Shown: positions 6,580 to 6,986 of the stretch, in pieces
How positions within the stretch are numbered: the stretch's first letter is position 1
Layout of the letters: every line of letters starts with the position of its first letter
Source of the DNA: Rubrobacter sp.
Lineage (GTDB): Bacteria; Actinomycetota; Rubrobacteria; Rubrobacterales; Rubrobacteraceae
Length of the DNA: 6,986 nucleotides
NCBI GenBank assembly: GCA_013815575.1
Contig: JACDFX010000087.1
Coordinates: 1-6,986 of the forward strand
Direction: 5' to 3'
The notes under the pieces: model-generated
Told to the model about the DNA's origin: nothing
The model's input: only the letters and a program-made list of their open reading frames with translations
Databases searched by the model: none
Made by a program: the position numbers and the translations under genes

Positions 6580-6986
6580 CTATCCCTTTCCCGCTTTCGC
6601 TTCTGGTTCGCCCCTGAAGAAAGTGTCCCAGGGCATGTCCAACGGCTCGTTTAGCCCGACCACGGCGTACAGGTGCCGCATCAGCGGGAAGTCTTCGGGC
6701 CCGACGATCCCACGCTCGGTGAGCTTCGGCAAAGCCCTTCCGATGACCTCGATGGCCGCCGCCCCCTCAAGCGTCACCCCCGGCATCCGCTCTTGCGCCT
6801 CCGAGAAGCGCAGCCCCGACCCGACGAGCCGTCCCACTTTTACGTTGCGCCCGCCCATGCTTGTGACGAACATGTCCCCGATACCGGCCAGCCCGTAGGG
6901 CGTCCCCGGCTCGCCGCCCAGGAGATCCATGAATTGACCGAGCTCCCGCGCCGCCTGCCCGAAGAGCGCGGCCCCGTAGTTGTAGT
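6580..6986 (-). CDS. gpsA: NAD(P)-dependent glycerol-3-phosphate dehydrogenase, C-terminal part (cut by window edge)
   Basis: Partial gene whose 5' part lies beyond the right edge; about 134 codons are visible, starting within YNYGAALFGQAARELGQ. GpsA normally reduces dihydroxyacetone phosphate to sn-glycerol 3-phosphate for phospholipid synthesis. The visible part is the all-helical substrate domain, with the family core YGLAGIGDMFVT, the GGRN segment (matching the S-R-N that binds substrate and cofactor), GRLVGSG and LEGAAA. The Rossmann domain and the catalytic lysine are outside the window. Compared with typical GpsA the region is somewhat divergent: MGGRN replaces the usual SxxSRN, and the C-terminus (PLMRHLYAVVGLNEPLD to PWDTFF) is longer and unlike the usual PITExVYxVL ending. 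It may be a paralogue with a specialised role. It ends with TAG at 6580-6582, 2 bases before glpD. Confidence 0.85.
   Translation of the reverse strand, partial: YNYGAALFGQAARELGQFMDLLGGEPGTPYGLAGIGDMFVTSMGGRNVKVGRLVGSGLRFSEAQERMPGVTLEGAAAIEVIGRALPKLTERGIVGPEDFPLMRHLYAVVGLNEPLDMPWDTFFRGEPEAKAGKG

Overview
The window is high-GC and densely coded on the minus strand. It looks like chromosome from a high-GC Gram-positive bacterium (Actinobacteriota). The set of enzymes and their sequence flavour fit a deep-branching actinobacterium such as Rubrobacter, but that is an impression from protein style, not a demonstrated match. No mobile element, tRNA, rRNA, CRISPR array or phage gene is visible.

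Layout, in the direction of transcription (right to left): the C-terminal part of an NAD(P)-dependent glycerol-3-phosphate dehydrogenase (gpsA-like, cut by the window edge); an FAD-dependent glycerol-3-phosphate dehydrogenase (glpD); a trehalose-6-phosphate-phosphatase-type HAD hydrolase (otsB-like); a small eight-cysteine protein of unknown function; a family GH65 disaccharide phosphorylase; ribose-5-phosphate isomerase A (rpiA); and a decayed ribulose-phosphate 3-epimerase (rpe). All seven point the same way, with gaps of 2, 56, 46, 2, 45 and 52 bases. They were probably read as one operon whose promoter lies outside the window on the right. No convincing internal terminator was seen in the gaps.

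Together the genes link the glycerol-phosphate branch point (DHAP and sn-glycerol 3-phosphate), alpha-glucoside or compatible-solute metabolism (phosphatase plus phosphorylase) and the non-oxidative pentose phosphate pathway (RpiA, formerly with Rpe). The GH65 substrate cannot be read from sequence. Trehalose, another alpha-glucobiose or a glucosylglycerol are all possible, and the glycerol-phosphate neighbours make glucosylglycerol worth testing.

The most notable points are: (1) an rpe pseudogene at 9-451 with an intact ribosome-binding site, a premature stop, a large internal deletion with frame change and a lost metal-ligand position; (2) a small cysteine-rich gene at 3659-3931, hidden because another frame allows a spurious 103-residue N-terminal extension of the GH65 enzyme; (3) the phosphatase and GH65 genes lying next to each other, which recalls the phosphatase-GH65 fusion protein OtsB1 of mycobacteria. 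No wholly new system is evident. The cysteine-rich protein between the two sugar enzymes is the best candidate for undescribed biology.
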